The notes beneath the pieces were generated by a model. That model saw nothing but the letters and a program-made list of their open reading frames with translations, had not been told where the DNA came from and did no database searches. Positions 24,451 to 32,741 of a stretch of DNA of 64,000 nucleotides are shown here, in pieces; positions within the stretch are counted from its first letter, which is position 1; every line of letters starts with the position of its first letter. The translations under genes and the position numbers were made by a program. Location: the NCBI RefSeq assembly GCF_001417775.1, contig NZ_BBZJ01000021.1, positions 1-64,000 on the forward strand, read 5' to 3'. This DNA comes from Streptomyces sp. TP-A0356 (lineage in GTDB: Bacteria; Actinomycetota; Actinomycetes; Streptomycetales; Streptomycetaceae).

Positions 24451-24491
24451 GCTGGTCCAACTCCCCACGCTGCCCGTACGCGACCCCGAAC

Positions 24492-24520
24492 GAACCCGTA
24501 CAAACAATCTGTACGGGTTC
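24492..24520. promoter_or_regulatory. 11-bp inverted repeat between the XRE gene and the RsbW-like gene
   Basis: GAACCCGTACA at 24492-24502 and TGTACGGGTTC at 24510-24520 are perfect inverted arms with a 7-bp spacer. The site is almost exactly central, about 42 nt from each divergent start codon. It is a strong candidate operator for the XRE regulator. Confidence 0.6.
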
Positions 24521-24562
24521 ACCGAGTGATCCACGGTAGTCACTCTCCGCGACACTCGCGCC

Positions 24563-24985
24563 GTGAACGAGACGATCCAACTCCCGCCCCTGCGCGAGAG
24601 GTTCTTCCACCGTGACCGCCGATCCGTTCCGGCCGCCCGGCGGTTCGCCCACGAGACCCTGACCGGCTGGGGGCTCGCCGAAGGCGACCGCAGCGACGAC
24701 GTGTTGCTGTGCGTCAGCGAGCTGGCGACCAACGCGTTGCTCCACGGGGTACCGCCCGGCCGTCACTTCCGGGTGTTCCTGCGGTACGACGGTGCCGTGC
24801 TGCGCGTGGAGGTGCACGACAGCGGTCCCGGCGTCCCGCGCATCGCCGACCAGGGCGACGAGGGCGGGCGCGGGCTGCTGCTGGTCGCCGCGCTCGCCGA
24901 CAAGTGGGGTGTCGGCGAGCGGGCACTCGGCAAGGTGGTGTGGTGCGAGTTCGCTTCCGCACCACCCGGGGACGTCACCAGGTGA
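24563..24985 (+). CDS. ATP-binding protein, RsbW-like anti-sigma kinase family (HATPase_c_2)
   Basis: A 140-residue GHKL ATPase of the RsbW/SpoIIAB-like family, a group that phosphorylates anti-anti-sigma factors or sequesters sigma factors. The N-box is VSELATNALLHG, the G1 box is VEVHDSGPGVPR, and the G2 region is DEGGRGLLLVAAL. The start is GTG 24563. It is divergent from an XRE-DUF397 pair, an arrangement very common in Streptomyces. No cognate sigma or anti-anti-sigma gene is nearby. Its last 11 nt overlap the convergent lipoprotein gene. Confidence 0.9.
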   Translation: MNETIQLPPLRERFFHRDRRSVPAARRFAHETLTGWGLAEGDRSDDVLLCVSELATNALLHGVPPGRHFRVFLRYDGAVLRVEVHDSGPGVPRIADQGDEGGRGLLLVAALADKWGVGERALGKVVWCEFASAPPGDVTR

Positions 24986-25727
24986 GGGCGTCGGCCACGC
25001 TGGACTGCCAGTACGTCGCGGTCAGCTTGCTGTCGTAGTACACGCCCTTGGCGGGCAGGTTGACGGTGGCCGAAGGGCCTGCGTCGCTGCGCGGGGTGCG
25101 CCCCTGGAAGATGACGGTCAGCTTGTGGCCCGTGGTTCCAATCTCTCCGCTGCCGTCGGTGGCGGAGAGGCGTACGCCCGCGTATCCGGACTGGCCGGGG
25201 GCGAGCGTGGTCACGGCCTGCGGCCGGCTCTCCTCGAACGCTCCCGGCGCCCACTGCATCTCGTCGAACTGCAGGATGGGGTAGTACGTCAGGTCGCACG
25301 GCCGGGAGCCGGTGTTCTTGACGGTGATCAGCATGTGGTTGAGGGGGCGGGACACCTCTTTGGCGGTGACGCGGGTGTTGGCGCCGTTGCAGATGACGGG
25401 CGTCGCGGTCGTCGTGCCGTGGCCCGTACCGGAGCCGGAGGAGCGGCCCGTGGAGCCCTTGCCGGTCCCCGTGCCCTTGTGGGACGCGTCCGAGCCCTTC
25501 GCGGCCGAAGAACCGGAGCTCGAGCCGGTGTTCGAGGTCGTGGTGCCCGGTGCGTCGGGGCTCTGGGCGGGGGACGACGCGGTGGGCGCCGACGACGACC
25601 TCCCCTCGTCATGCGTGCCCGTGCCGTTCTGGCACGCCGTGAGGGCAAGTGCCGCGAGCGCGACGGTGGTGGTGGCGAGCAGCCCGGTGCGGGTGCGGCG
25701 GGAGCCGGCGGTGGGGAAGGCGCGCAT
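24975..25727 (-). CDS. DUF4232 domain-containing lipoprotein
   Basis: A 250-residue secreted lipoprotein. The lipobox is LALTAC with Cys32 as the lipidation site, followed by a Ser/Gly/Thr-rich linker to about residue 110. The DUF4232 domain begins at ATPVICNGANTRVTAKEVSR, contains LITVKNTGSRPCDLTYYPIL with the two domain cysteines, and ends with YWQSSVADALTW. The function of DUF4232 is unknown. A truncated relative lies at 21190-21352. It is convergent with, and overlaps, the RsbW-like gene by 11 nt. Confidence 0.9.
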   Translation of the reverse strand: MRAFPTAGSRRTRTGLLATTTVALAALALTACQNGTGTHDEGRSSSAPTASSPAQSPDAPGTTTSNTGSSSGSSAAKGSDASHKGTGTGKGSTGRSSGSGTGHGTTTATPVICNGANTRVTAKEVSRPLNHMLITVKNTGSRPCDLTYYPILQFDEMQWAPGAFEESRPQAVTTLAPGQSGYAGVRLSATDGSGEIGTTGHKLTVIFQGRTPRSDAGPSATVNLPAKGVYYDSKLTATYWQSSVADALTW

Positions 25728-25898
25728 GACTGGATACCTCGTTCACAGTTCGGGATGACGCGTGCCGCCCGGCCGGTCGGCGGGAGCGGCGTGCTTGGAT
25801 GGGATGGAGCCTGGGGGGTCATGTGTCCCAGCCGCCACGACCGGCGGACGATGAGGGACGCTGGAACGCCCGTAACGGCTCTGAGCTGGGAGAACGAG

Positions 25899-27377
25899 GT
25901 GTCCCTGGAACGCCGGCCGGGACATACGGGGAGCGGAGGAGTGGTGTCGGGGGTGGATGCGGCAGACGCGTTCGGGCAGCTGCTGAGGGAGTTGAAGGAG
26001 CGGTCCGGGCTGAGCTACGGGCTGCTGGCCAAGCGGCTCCACATGAGTACGTCGACGCTGCACCGGTACTGCAACGGGGACGTCGTTCCGACGGACTACG
26101 CGCCTGTGGAGCGGCTGGCCCGGCTCTGCAAGGCGTCGCCCGAGGAACTGGTCGAGCTGCACCGCCGATGGGTGCTGGCCGACGCGGTGCGGGAGAGGAA
26201 GAGCAGAGCTGCCGCCGTCCAGGAGGCGCGTGCCGTCGAGCCGGACGCGGGTGCCGAGCCGGGGCCGGAGCGGAGCACCGTGGGCCAGGCAGGCGGTGCC
26301 GAAGAACCGGCGCACGAGCCCGGCGGTACCGGAGAATCGGCGCACGAGCCGGGGCCCGAGCCCGGTCGGGATGCCGGATCCGCAGGTTCCGCCGGTCGGG
26401 CCGTCGGCCGTTCGGGGCCGGACTCTGCCCCAGGTCTTCACTCCCGTCGGCACTCCCGCCGGCGCATCCGCTCCGCGGTGCTCGTCCCGGTCGGTGCCCT
26501 CGCGGTCCTGGGTGCCACCGCGCTCGCGTGGAGCCCCTCCTTCGGCCTCGGAAGGGACGACGCCAAGAACCCCACGGGAATGTCGTCGGCCGTGGACCGG
26601 CGCCGGGCCGTGGACGGGGGAGGCGCAGGGGGCCCGGCGGCTCCCTCGCCGTCGCGGTCCGGCAAGGGCACGGGCAAGGAGGTCGACGGGAAGCGGAGCC
26701 CCGGCTCCGGCGCCGGGTCCGTGGCCCCGAGCACCGGTCCCGCCACCGCCCCGGCCGCCCAGGGCGACACCGCCTCGGCCGTACCCCTGACGGTCAACAC
26801 CCGCCCGTACGCCTGGGAAGACGAGTGCAGCCAGCACTACCTGATCGACCGGTCGCCGCAGCGGGTGCCACCGCCGCCCGCCGAACAGGACGCGCCGGGC
26901 TGGGTGTCGGCGCTCGGCGCGGTGTCGTCCGGGGAGCAGTTCGTCGTGCTGACGGTGCAGGGCACCGGCGCGCCGACCGTGGTCCTGGAGGACCTGAGGG
27001 TCCGGGTGATCTCGTCGGACGCGCCCCTGGCCTGGAGCGACTACGCCATGGGCGTCGGCTGCGGCGGTGGCGTGGAGACGCACGCGTTCGGCGTCGACCT
27101 GGACGCGGGCCGTGCCTCGGCGGTGCCCTCCCAGGGGCAGCGCGACTTCCCGTTCAAGGTGAGCGAGTCCGACCCGGAGGTCTTCCGCGTCCGGGCCCGC
27201 ACCGCGGCGCACGATGTGCGCTGGTACCTGGAACTGGAGTGGTCCAGCGGCTCACGGCACGGCACCGTCCGGATCGACGACCACGGCAAGCCGTTCCGGA
27301 CGAGCGGAAACACGGGACGGCCCGGTTTTGACTTCCCGCTCGGCGGCGCGGAGTGGATCGCCCGGCAGGCCGGATGA
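25899..27377 (+). CDS. Membrane-anchored helix-turn-helix protein
   Basis: A 492-residue protein with an N-terminal XRE domain (FGQLLRELKERSGLSYGLLA, KRLHMSTSTLHRYCNGDVVP). A charged linker contains the repeat-like segments EEPAHEPGGTGE and ESAHEPGPEPG. One transmembrane helix follows RRRIRS (AVLVPVGALAVLGATALAW, about 190-210), then an extracytoplasmic domain of about 280 residues. GTG 25899 is chosen because GGGAG lies 6 nt upstream; GTG 25944 and ATG 25851 are alternatives. The topology resembles one-component membrane regulators such as RodZ-like or CadC-like proteins, but the signal is unknown. Confidence 0.85.
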   Translation: MSLERRPGHTGSGGVVSGVDAADAFGQLLRELKERSGLSYGLLAKRLHMSTSTLHRYCNGDVVPTDYAPVERLARLCKASPEELVELHRRWVLADAVRERKSRAAAVQEARAVEPDAGAEPGPERSTVGQAGGAEEPAHEPGGTGESAHEPGPEPGRDAGSAGSAGRAVGRSGPDSAPGLHSRRHSRRRIRSAVLVPVGALAVLGATALAWSPSFGLGRDDAKNPTGMSSAVDRRRAVDGGGAGGPAAPSPSRSGKGTGKEVDGKRSPGSGAGSVAPSTGPATAPAAQGDTASAVPLTVNTRPYAWEDECSQHYLIDRSPQRVPPPPAEQDAPGWVSALGAVSSGEQFVVLTVQGTGAPTVVLEDLRVRVISSDAPLAWSDYAMGVGCGGGVETHAFGVDLDAGRASAVPSQGQRDFPFKVSESDPEVFRVRARTAAHDVRWYLELEWSSGSRHGTVRIDDHGKPFRTSGNTGRPGFDFPLGGAEWIARQAG

Positions 27378-27383
27378 CACAAG

Positions 27384-27424
27384 AGAGCCCCGCTCCCCGG
27401 GTCGATCCCGGTGGGCGGGGCTCT
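27384..27424. terminator. Bidirectional terminator between the HTH gene and argS
   Basis: AGAGCCCCGC at 27384-27393 pairs with GCGGGGCTCT at 27415-27424, and the interior forms an additional imperfect CCGGG/CCCGG stem. TT follows on the plus strand. It serves the convergent genes ending at 27377 and 27450. Confidence 0.75.
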
Positions 27425-27449
27425 TCGTGCTCGCGCAACCGGCGCGGCG

Positions 27450-29213
27450 TCAGAGACGCTCGGGCGTCCTGATACCCAGCAGGGCCATGCCCTCGTGGAG
27501 GGTGCGGGCGGTGACGTCGCACAGGAAGAGGCGGTTCTCGACCTGCTCCGGTGTCTCGGCCTTCAGGACCGGGCACTTGTCGTAGAAGGACGTGTACAGC
27601 GACGCCAGCTGGTAGAGGTAGGCGGCCAGCTTGTGCGGGGCGTACTCCCCCGCCGCCTCCGCCACCGTCTCCGCGAACTGGTCCACGTGCAGGCCCAGGG
27701 CGCGCTCCGCGTCGGTCAGTTCCAGCTCCGGGTGCGCGGCGGGGCGTACGTCGCCGGCCTTCCGCAGGATCGACTGGATACGGGCGTAGGCGTACTGGAG
27801 GTAGACGGACGTGTCGCCGTTCAGCGACACCATCTGGTCGAGGTCGAACTTGTAGTCGCGGTTCGCCGACGTCGACAGGTCCGCGTACTTGACCGCCCCG
27901 ATGCCCACCTGGGCGCCGCGCTCGGCGATCTCCGCCTCGGACAGGTCCTGCGCCTTCTCCCGTACGACGGCGGAGGCGCGGTCGATCGCCTCGTCCAGCA
28001 GGTCCACCAGCCGTACGGTCTCGCCCTCACGGGTCTTGAACGGCTTGCCGTCCCTGCCGAGGACCGTGCCGAAGGCGAGCTGGAACGCCTTCACGTCGCC
28101 GTTCAGCCAGCCGGCCCGGCGGGCGGTCTCGAAGACCATCTTGAAGTGGAGCGACTGGCGGGCGTCCACCACGTAGACGATCGAGTTCGCCTTCAGGTTG
28201 AAGACGCGGTCGCGGATCGCGGACAGGTCCGTGGCCGCGTAGCCGTATCCGCCGTCCGACTTCTGCACGATCAGCGGGACCGGATTGCCGTCCGGGCCCG
28301 TGATGTCGTCGAAGAACACGCACAGGGCGCCCTCGGAGCGAACCGCCACGCCCGACTCCTCCAGGAGACGGCACGTCTCCCCAAGCATGTCGTTGTAGCC
28401 GGACTCGCCGACGATGTCGGGGTCGCGGACCTCCATGTCCAGCTTCTCGAAGACGGAGAAGAAGTAGATCTTCGACTCGTCGACGAACTTCTGCCACATG
28501 GCGAGCGTGTGCGGGTCGCCGGCCTGGAGGTCGACCACCCGGCGGCGGGCACGCGTCTTGAACTCCTCGTCGGAGTCGAACAGCCCCCGGGCCGCCTTGT
28601 AGAGGCGGCCGAGGTTCGACATCGCCTCTTCGCCGGTGACCTCGGCGGCCCTGTGGTCCAGCTCGTGCGGGTGCTCGTCCAGGTACTGGATGAGCATGCC
28701 GAACTGGGTGCCCCAGTCGCCGATGTGGTGGCGGCGGATCACCGTCTCGCCGGTGAACTCCAGGAGCTTGACCACGGAGTCGCCGATCACCGCGGAGCGG
28801 AGGTGGCCGACGTGCATCTCCTTCGCCACGTTCGGCTGGGCGTAGTCGACGACCGTCGTGCCCGGGTTCCCGGCGTACGGCACGCCGAGGCGGGCCTCCG
28901 GGTCGGCGGCGCGGGCGGCGAGGTTCTCGGTGATCGCCCTGTCGGTGACCGTGATGTTGAGGAAGCCGGGGCCGGAGACCGCGACCTCCTTGATCAGGTC
29001 ACCGGTGACGACGTTGTCCACGACCTGGGTCGCCAGTTCGCGCGGGTTCGCCTTGGCCTTCTTCGCGAGTGCGAGGATCCCGTTGGCCTGGAAGTCGGCC
29101 CGGTCGCTTCGTCGCAGCAGCGGGTCCGCTTCGGCGGTCTCCGGCAGGGCGGCCGAGAGGGCGTTCGCGAGGCGCTGGTGGACGGAAGCGGTGAGGGACG
29201 TGACCGAGGCCAT
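27450..29213 (-). CDS. argS: Arginyl-tRNA synthetase
   Basis: A 587-residue class I aminoacyl-tRNA synthetase. It carries the N-terminal additional domain (about 1-110), the HIGH-type motif in PNVAKEMHVGHLRSAVIGD, the HHIGDWGTQFGMLI segment typical of ArgRS, a degenerate KMSKS region (FKTREGETVRL), and a DALR anticodon-binding domain ending EGMALLGIRTPERL. ATG 29213 is the conserved start, though the GAGGAG upstream is about 16 nt away. It is divergent from lysS. No T-box leader was seen. Confidence 0.97.
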   Translation of the reverse strand: MASVTSLTASVHQRLANALSAALPETAEADPLLRRSDRADFQANGILALAKKAKANPRELATQVVDNVVTGDLIKEVAVSGPGFLNITVTDRAITENLAARAADPEARLGVPYAGNPGTTVVDYAQPNVAKEMHVGHLRSAVIGDSVVKLLEFTGETVIRRHHIGDWGTQFGMLIQYLDEHPHELDHRAAEVTGEEAMSNLGRLYKAARGLFDSDEEFKTRARRRVVDLQAGDPHTLAMWQKFVDESKIYFFSVFEKLDMEVRDPDIVGESGYNDMLGETCRLLEESGVAVRSEGALCVFFDDITGPDGNPVPLIVQKSDGGYGYAATDLSAIRDRVFNLKANSIVYVVDARQSLHFKMVFETARRAGWLNGDVKAFQLAFGTVLGRDGKPFKTREGETVRLVDLLDEAIDRASAVVREKAQDLSEAEIAERGAQVGIGAVKYADLSTSANRDYKFDLDQMVSLNGDTSVYLQYAYARIQSILRKAGDVRPAAHPELELTDAERALGLHVDQFAETVAEAAGEYAPHKLAAYLYQLASLYTSFYDKCPVLKAETPEQVENRLFLCDVTARTLHEGMALLGIRTPERL

Positions 29214-29451
29214 AGGAGTGGGTGCCGTTCTCCTCGTGCGAATGGATAGACCCAGCCAGTATCCCATGGGGGGTAAAGCGAATTTTCCGGTCGCGGACTG
29301 AACGCGCATCCGTGTCCGCTCGTCCCCTGGTGAGGGGGGGCGGTAAGGCGTTGAGAAGGCGTTTTCGTGGATGTGGCCCCGCCTGGGACAATAGAGCGGT
29401 CAGCCGTGCGACCGTACCGGCTGCTCATGGAGAACTTTCAGGGAAGAGGAC

Positions 29452-31191
29452 GTGCCGATCGTGGCTCAGAGCACCGAGACCACCGACTGGGTCTCCCGTT
29501 TCGCGGATGAGGTCATCGAGGAGTCGGAGCGTCGGGCCCCTGGCAAACCGGTCGTCGTCGCGTCGGGGCTGTCGCCGTCCGGGCCGATCCACCTGGGCAA
29601 CCTCCGCGAGGTCATGACCCCGCACCTCGTCGCCGACGAGATCCGCCGCCGTGGGTACGAGGTGCGGCACCTGATCTCCTGGGACGACTACGACCGGTAC
29701 CGGAAGGTGCCGGCCGGTGTCGCGGGTGTCGACGAGTCGTGGGCCGAGCACATCGGCAAGCCGCTCACCTCCGTCCCGGCCCCGGCGGGTTCCCCGTACC
29801 CGAACTGGGCCGAGCACTTCAAGGCCGCGATGAGCGCCTCGCTGGCCGAGCTGGGCGTGGAGTTCGACGGCATCAGCCAGACCGAGCAGTACACCTCCGG
29901 CGTGTACCGGGACCAGATCCTGCACGCGATCAAGCACCGCGGCGACATCGACGCGATCCTCGCCCAGTACCGGACCAAGCCGAAGGCCGCCAAGAAGCAG
30001 CAGAAGCCCGTCGACGAGGCCGAGCTGGAGGCCGAGGAGGGCTCGGGCGCCGCCGCCGAGGACGACGGCAGCTCCGGCTCCGCCGGGTACTTCCCGTACA
30101 AGCCGTACTGCGGCAACTGCGAGAAGGACCTCACCACCGTCACCGCCTACGACGACGACACGACCGAGCTGACGTACGCGTGCACCGCGTGCGGCTTCTC
30201 CGAGACGGTCCGGCTGAGCGAGTTCAACCGCGGCAAGCTGGTCTGGAAGGTCGACTGGCCGATGCGGTGGGCCTACGAGGGCGTCATCTTCGAGCCGAGC
30301 GGTGTCGACCACTCGTCCCCGGGTTCGTCGTTCCAGGTCGGTGGGCAGATCGTCGGGATCTTCGGCGGCAAGCAGCCGATCGGCCCCATGTACGCCTTCG
30401 TCGGCATCTCCGGCATGGCGAAGATGTCGTCGTCCCGCGGTGGCGTGCCCACCCCCGGCGACGCGCTGCAGATCATGGAGCCCCAGATCCTGCGCTGGCT
30501 GTACGCCCGCCGCAGGCCCAACCAGTCCTTCAAGATCGCCTTCGACCAGGAGATCCAGCGCCTGTACGACGAGTGGGACAAGCTGGCGGGCAAGGTCGCC
30601 GACGGCTCCGCGCTGCCGGCCGACGTGGCCGCGTACACGCGGGCGGTCGGCACGGCCGCCGGTGAGCTGCCGCGCACCCCCCGCCCGCTGCCGTACCGCA
30701 CGCTCGCGTCCGTCGCCGACATCACCGCCGGCCACCAGGACCAGGCCCTGCGCATCCTGTCCGACCTCGACCCGGCCGACCCGCTCGCCTCGCTCGACGA
30801 GGCCCGGCCGCGGTACGACAAGGCGGAGGCCTGGATCAACACGCACGTTCCGGCCGACCAGCGCACCATCGTCCGTGCCGAGCCCGACGCCGAACTGCTG
30901 AAGTCGCTCGACGAGCAGGCCCAGCAGTCGCTGCGGCTGCTGCTCGACGGGCTGGAGGAGCACTGGTCGCTGGACGGCCTGACCCACCTCGTGTACGGCG
31001 TGCCCAAGGTCCAGGCCGGGTTCTCCGCCGACGCCACGCCCAAGGAGCTGCCGCCCGAGATCAAGACCGCCCAGCGGTCGTTCTTCGCGCTGCTGTACCA
31101 CCTGCTGGTGGGGCGGGACACCGGGCCGCGGCTGCCCACCCTGCTGCTCGCGGTGGGGCAGGACCGGGTCCGGAGGCTGCTCGGGGAGTGA
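29452..31191 (+). CDS. lysS: Class I lysyl-tRNA synthetase
   Basis: A 579-residue class I LysRS, the archaeal-type enzyme found in some actinobacteria in place of, or beside, the class II enzyme. HIGH reads GPIHLGNLREVM, KMSKS reads MAKMSSSRGG, and a zinc-knuckle-like segment has CGNC...CTAC. An acidic low-complexity insertion lies near 195-205 (EAELEAEEGSGAAAEDDG). GTG 29452 is taken as the start; GTG 29461 also fits. Whether this genome also has a class II LysRS cannot be told from the window. A 17-bp hairpin follows the stop. Confidence 0.95.
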   Translation: MPIVAQSTETTDWVSRFADEVIEESERRAPGKPVVVASGLSPSGPIHLGNLREVMTPHLVADEIRRRGYEVRHLISWDDYDRYRKVPAGVAGVDESWAEHIGKPLTSVPAPAGSPYPNWAEHFKAAMSASLAELGVEFDGISQTEQYTSGVYRDQILHAIKHRGDIDAILAQYRTKPKAAKKQQKPVDEAELEAEEGSGAAAEDDGSSGSAGYFPYKPYCGNCEKDLTTVTAYDDDTTELTYACTACGFSETVRLSEFNRGKLVWKVDWPMRWAYEGVIFEPSGVDHSSPGSSFQVGGQIVGIFGGKQPIGPMYAFVGISGMAKMSSSRGGVPTPGDALQIMEPQILRWLYARRRPNQSFKIAFDQEIQRLYDEWDKLAGKVADGSALPADVAAYTRAVGTAAGELPRTPRPLPYRTLASVADITAGHQDQALRILSDLDPADPLASLDEARPRYDKAEAWINTHVPADQRTIVRAEPDAELLKSLDEQAQQSLRLLLDGLEEHWSLDGLTHLVYGVPKVQAGFSADATPKELPPEIKTAQRSFFALLYHLLVGRDTGPRLPTLLLAVGQDRVRRLLGE

Positions 31192-31198
31192 ACCCGGC

Positions 31199-31236
31199 CG
31201 AGAGGCCCCCGTACGGGACCGTACGGGGGCCTCTCG
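31199..31236. terminator. 17-bp perfect hairpin after lysS
   Basis: The arm at 31199-31215 pairs perfectly with 31220-31236 around a GGAC loop. It lies between lysS (stop 31191) and the convergent DUF2637 gene (stop 31246) and can terminate both. Confidence 0.85.
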
Positions 31237-31245
31237 CTCACGTGC

Positions 31246-32592
31246 TCATGCGATGTGGTCCTCTTCGAGTTCCACGGCGTGGCGGTTCTGGAAGCGCAGG
31301 ACCATGCGCTTGGCGTCGGCGTCCGGGACGGGGACGCCGTACGTCGCCTCGACGTTGTCACTGAACTCGCGCGGGGTCGGGTAGCCGCTGCCGTTACTGA
31401 TCGACTGCTTGAAGACCTGGTAGTAGGCCTCCTCGTCCGGTTCCGTACCGCCACCCTCGCCGAGCTGGCGGGTGCGGTTCGGGCCGGCCGGGATGGGGAA
31501 GCTGCCGGTGTCCTCCGGAGAGGGCTCCTGGACGGGGGGCTGCTGCCGCTGTTGCTCCCGGTACTGCTGCGCCTGGTACTGCTGCTCCCGGTAGCGCTGC
31601 GCCTGGTAGCGCTGCTGCTCCTGCTCCTCGTACCACTGCCAGTGCTCTTCCTCCGGGTCGTAGGAAGGCTCCGGTTCGTACGTCGGGTCGTAGCCGCCTT
31701 GGTACTCGATCTGCTGCGGGGCCTCGAACCAGGGGTTCTGGTCCGGGTCCGGTGCCTGTTCCGGTTGCCCGTGGTTCGGGTTGCCCTCCAGCTGGGGACG
31801 CTGCCCGCCGGCGGGTGCCGCCTTCTGCGGGACGGGTGCCGCCCCGGCGGCCCGACTGTCCGCAACCGGGTCCAGCTGGGGCGCCGGCGGTATCAGCGCC
31901 GGTTCTATGCCCGCCGCCGCCAGGCCCGCCGCGGCCGTGTCCGCCAGGGGGACGCCGTAGCGGGCCAGCCGCAGGGGCATCAGGGACTCCACCGGAGCCT
32001 TGCGCCGCCAGGCGCGGCCGAAGCGGGAGCGCAGCCGGGCCTGGTAGACGAGACGTTCCTGCTCCAGCTTGATGACCTGCTCGTAGGAGCGCAGCTCCCA
32101 CAGCTTCATACGGCGCCAGAGCAGGAACGTGGGGAGCGGCGAGAGCAGCCAGCGGGTCAGGCGGACGCCCTCCATGTGCTTGTCCGCCGTGATGTCCGCG
32201 ATCCGGCCGATCGCGTGGCGGGCCGCCTCGACGGCGACCACGAACAGCACCGGGATCACCGCGTGCATGCCCACACCCAGCGGGTCCGGCCAGGCCGCCG
32301 CGCCGTTGAACGCGATCGTCGCCGCCGTCAGCAGCCATGCCGTCTGGCGCAGCAGGGGGAAGGGGATGCGGATCCAGGTCAGCAGCAGGTCCAGGGCCAG
32401 CAGGACGCAGATGCCCGCGTCGATGCCGATCGGGAAGACGTAACTGAAGTTCCCGAAGCCCTTCTTGATGGCCAGCTCGCGGACGGCCGCGTACGAGCCC
32501 GCGAAGCCGATCCCGGCGATGATGACGGCACCGGTGACGACCACGCCGATGAGAACCCGGTGCATCCGTGTCAGCTGCAGTGGCGCGGCCAC
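31246..32592 (-). CDS. DUF2637 domain-containing membrane protein (Spd-like)
   Basis: A 448-residue protein. The N-terminal about 150 residues hold four hydrophobic segments of DUF2637 (VLIGVVVTGAVIIAGIGFAG, DAGICVLLALDLLLTW, LLTAATIAFNGAAAW, AVIPVLFVVAVEAARHAIGR). This domain is also found in plasmid spread (Spd) proteins. A cytosolic basic region follows, then a Gln/Tyr/Arg-rich coil (QQRYQAQRYREQQYQAQQYR) and a C-terminal domain ending KRMVLRFQNRHAVELEEDHIA. GTG 32592 follows GGGAGGGGAG. The repeat-rich coil may oligomerise. No conjugation genes are nearby. Confidence 0.85.
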   Translation of the reverse strand: MAAPLQLTRMHRVLIGVVVTGAVIIAGIGFAGSYAAVRELAIKKGFGNFSYVFPIGIDAGICVLLALDLLLTWIRIPFPLLRQTAWLLTAATIAFNGAAAWPDPLGVGMHAVIPVLFVVAVEAARHAIGRIADITADKHMEGVRLTRWLLSPLPTFLLWRRMKLWELRSYEQVIKLEQERLVYQARLRSRFGRAWRRKAPVESLMPLRLARYGVPLADTAAAGLAAAGIEPALIPPAPQLDPVADSRAAGAAPVPQKAAPAGGQRPQLEGNPNHGQPEQAPDPDQNPWFEAPQQIEYQGGYDPTYEPEPSYDPEEEHWQWYEEQEQQRYQAQRYREQQYQAQQYREQQRQQPPVQEPSPEDTGSFPIPAGPNRTRQLGEGGGTEPDEEAYYQVFKQSISNGSGYPTPREFSDNVEATYGVPVPDADAKRMVLRFQNRHAVELEEDHIA

Positions 32593-32616
32593 CTGTACTC
32601 CCCTCCCAATGCGGGT

Positions 32617-32630
32617 TGTTGCGCGCAACA
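32617..32630. promoter_or_regulatory. 14-bp palindrome upstream of the DUF2637 gene
   Basis: TGTTGCGCGCAACA is perfectly self-complementary and ends 25 nt upstream of the GTG start. It is a candidate operator. The cognate regulator is not evident in the neighbourhood. Confidence 0.4.
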
Positions 32631-32673
32631 GGGTGGCACACACTTATGGCGAACGGGTGGCCGGTATGGCGGC

Positions 32674-32697
32674 AGCCCGGCCCGCGCGGGCCGGGCT
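32674..32697 (-). terminator. Self-complementary GC hairpin after the DUF3558-like gene
   Basis: The 24-nt stretch is a perfect palindrome, AGCCCGGCCCGC followed by its complement, able to form a stem of up to 10-12 bp. It lies 45 nt beyond the stop (32742) of the minus-strand lipoprotein gene. Confidence 0.55.
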
Positions 32698-32741
32698 TCG
32701 GCAACTGTCCTGGTGACGCTACGACTTCGGCGACAGCCGGG

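Noticed and set aside
29214..29451. T-box or tRNA gene between argS and lysS
   Set aside because: No tRNA-like cloverleaf, GGTTCGA arm or T-box sequence is visible; it looks like an ordinary divergent promoter region.
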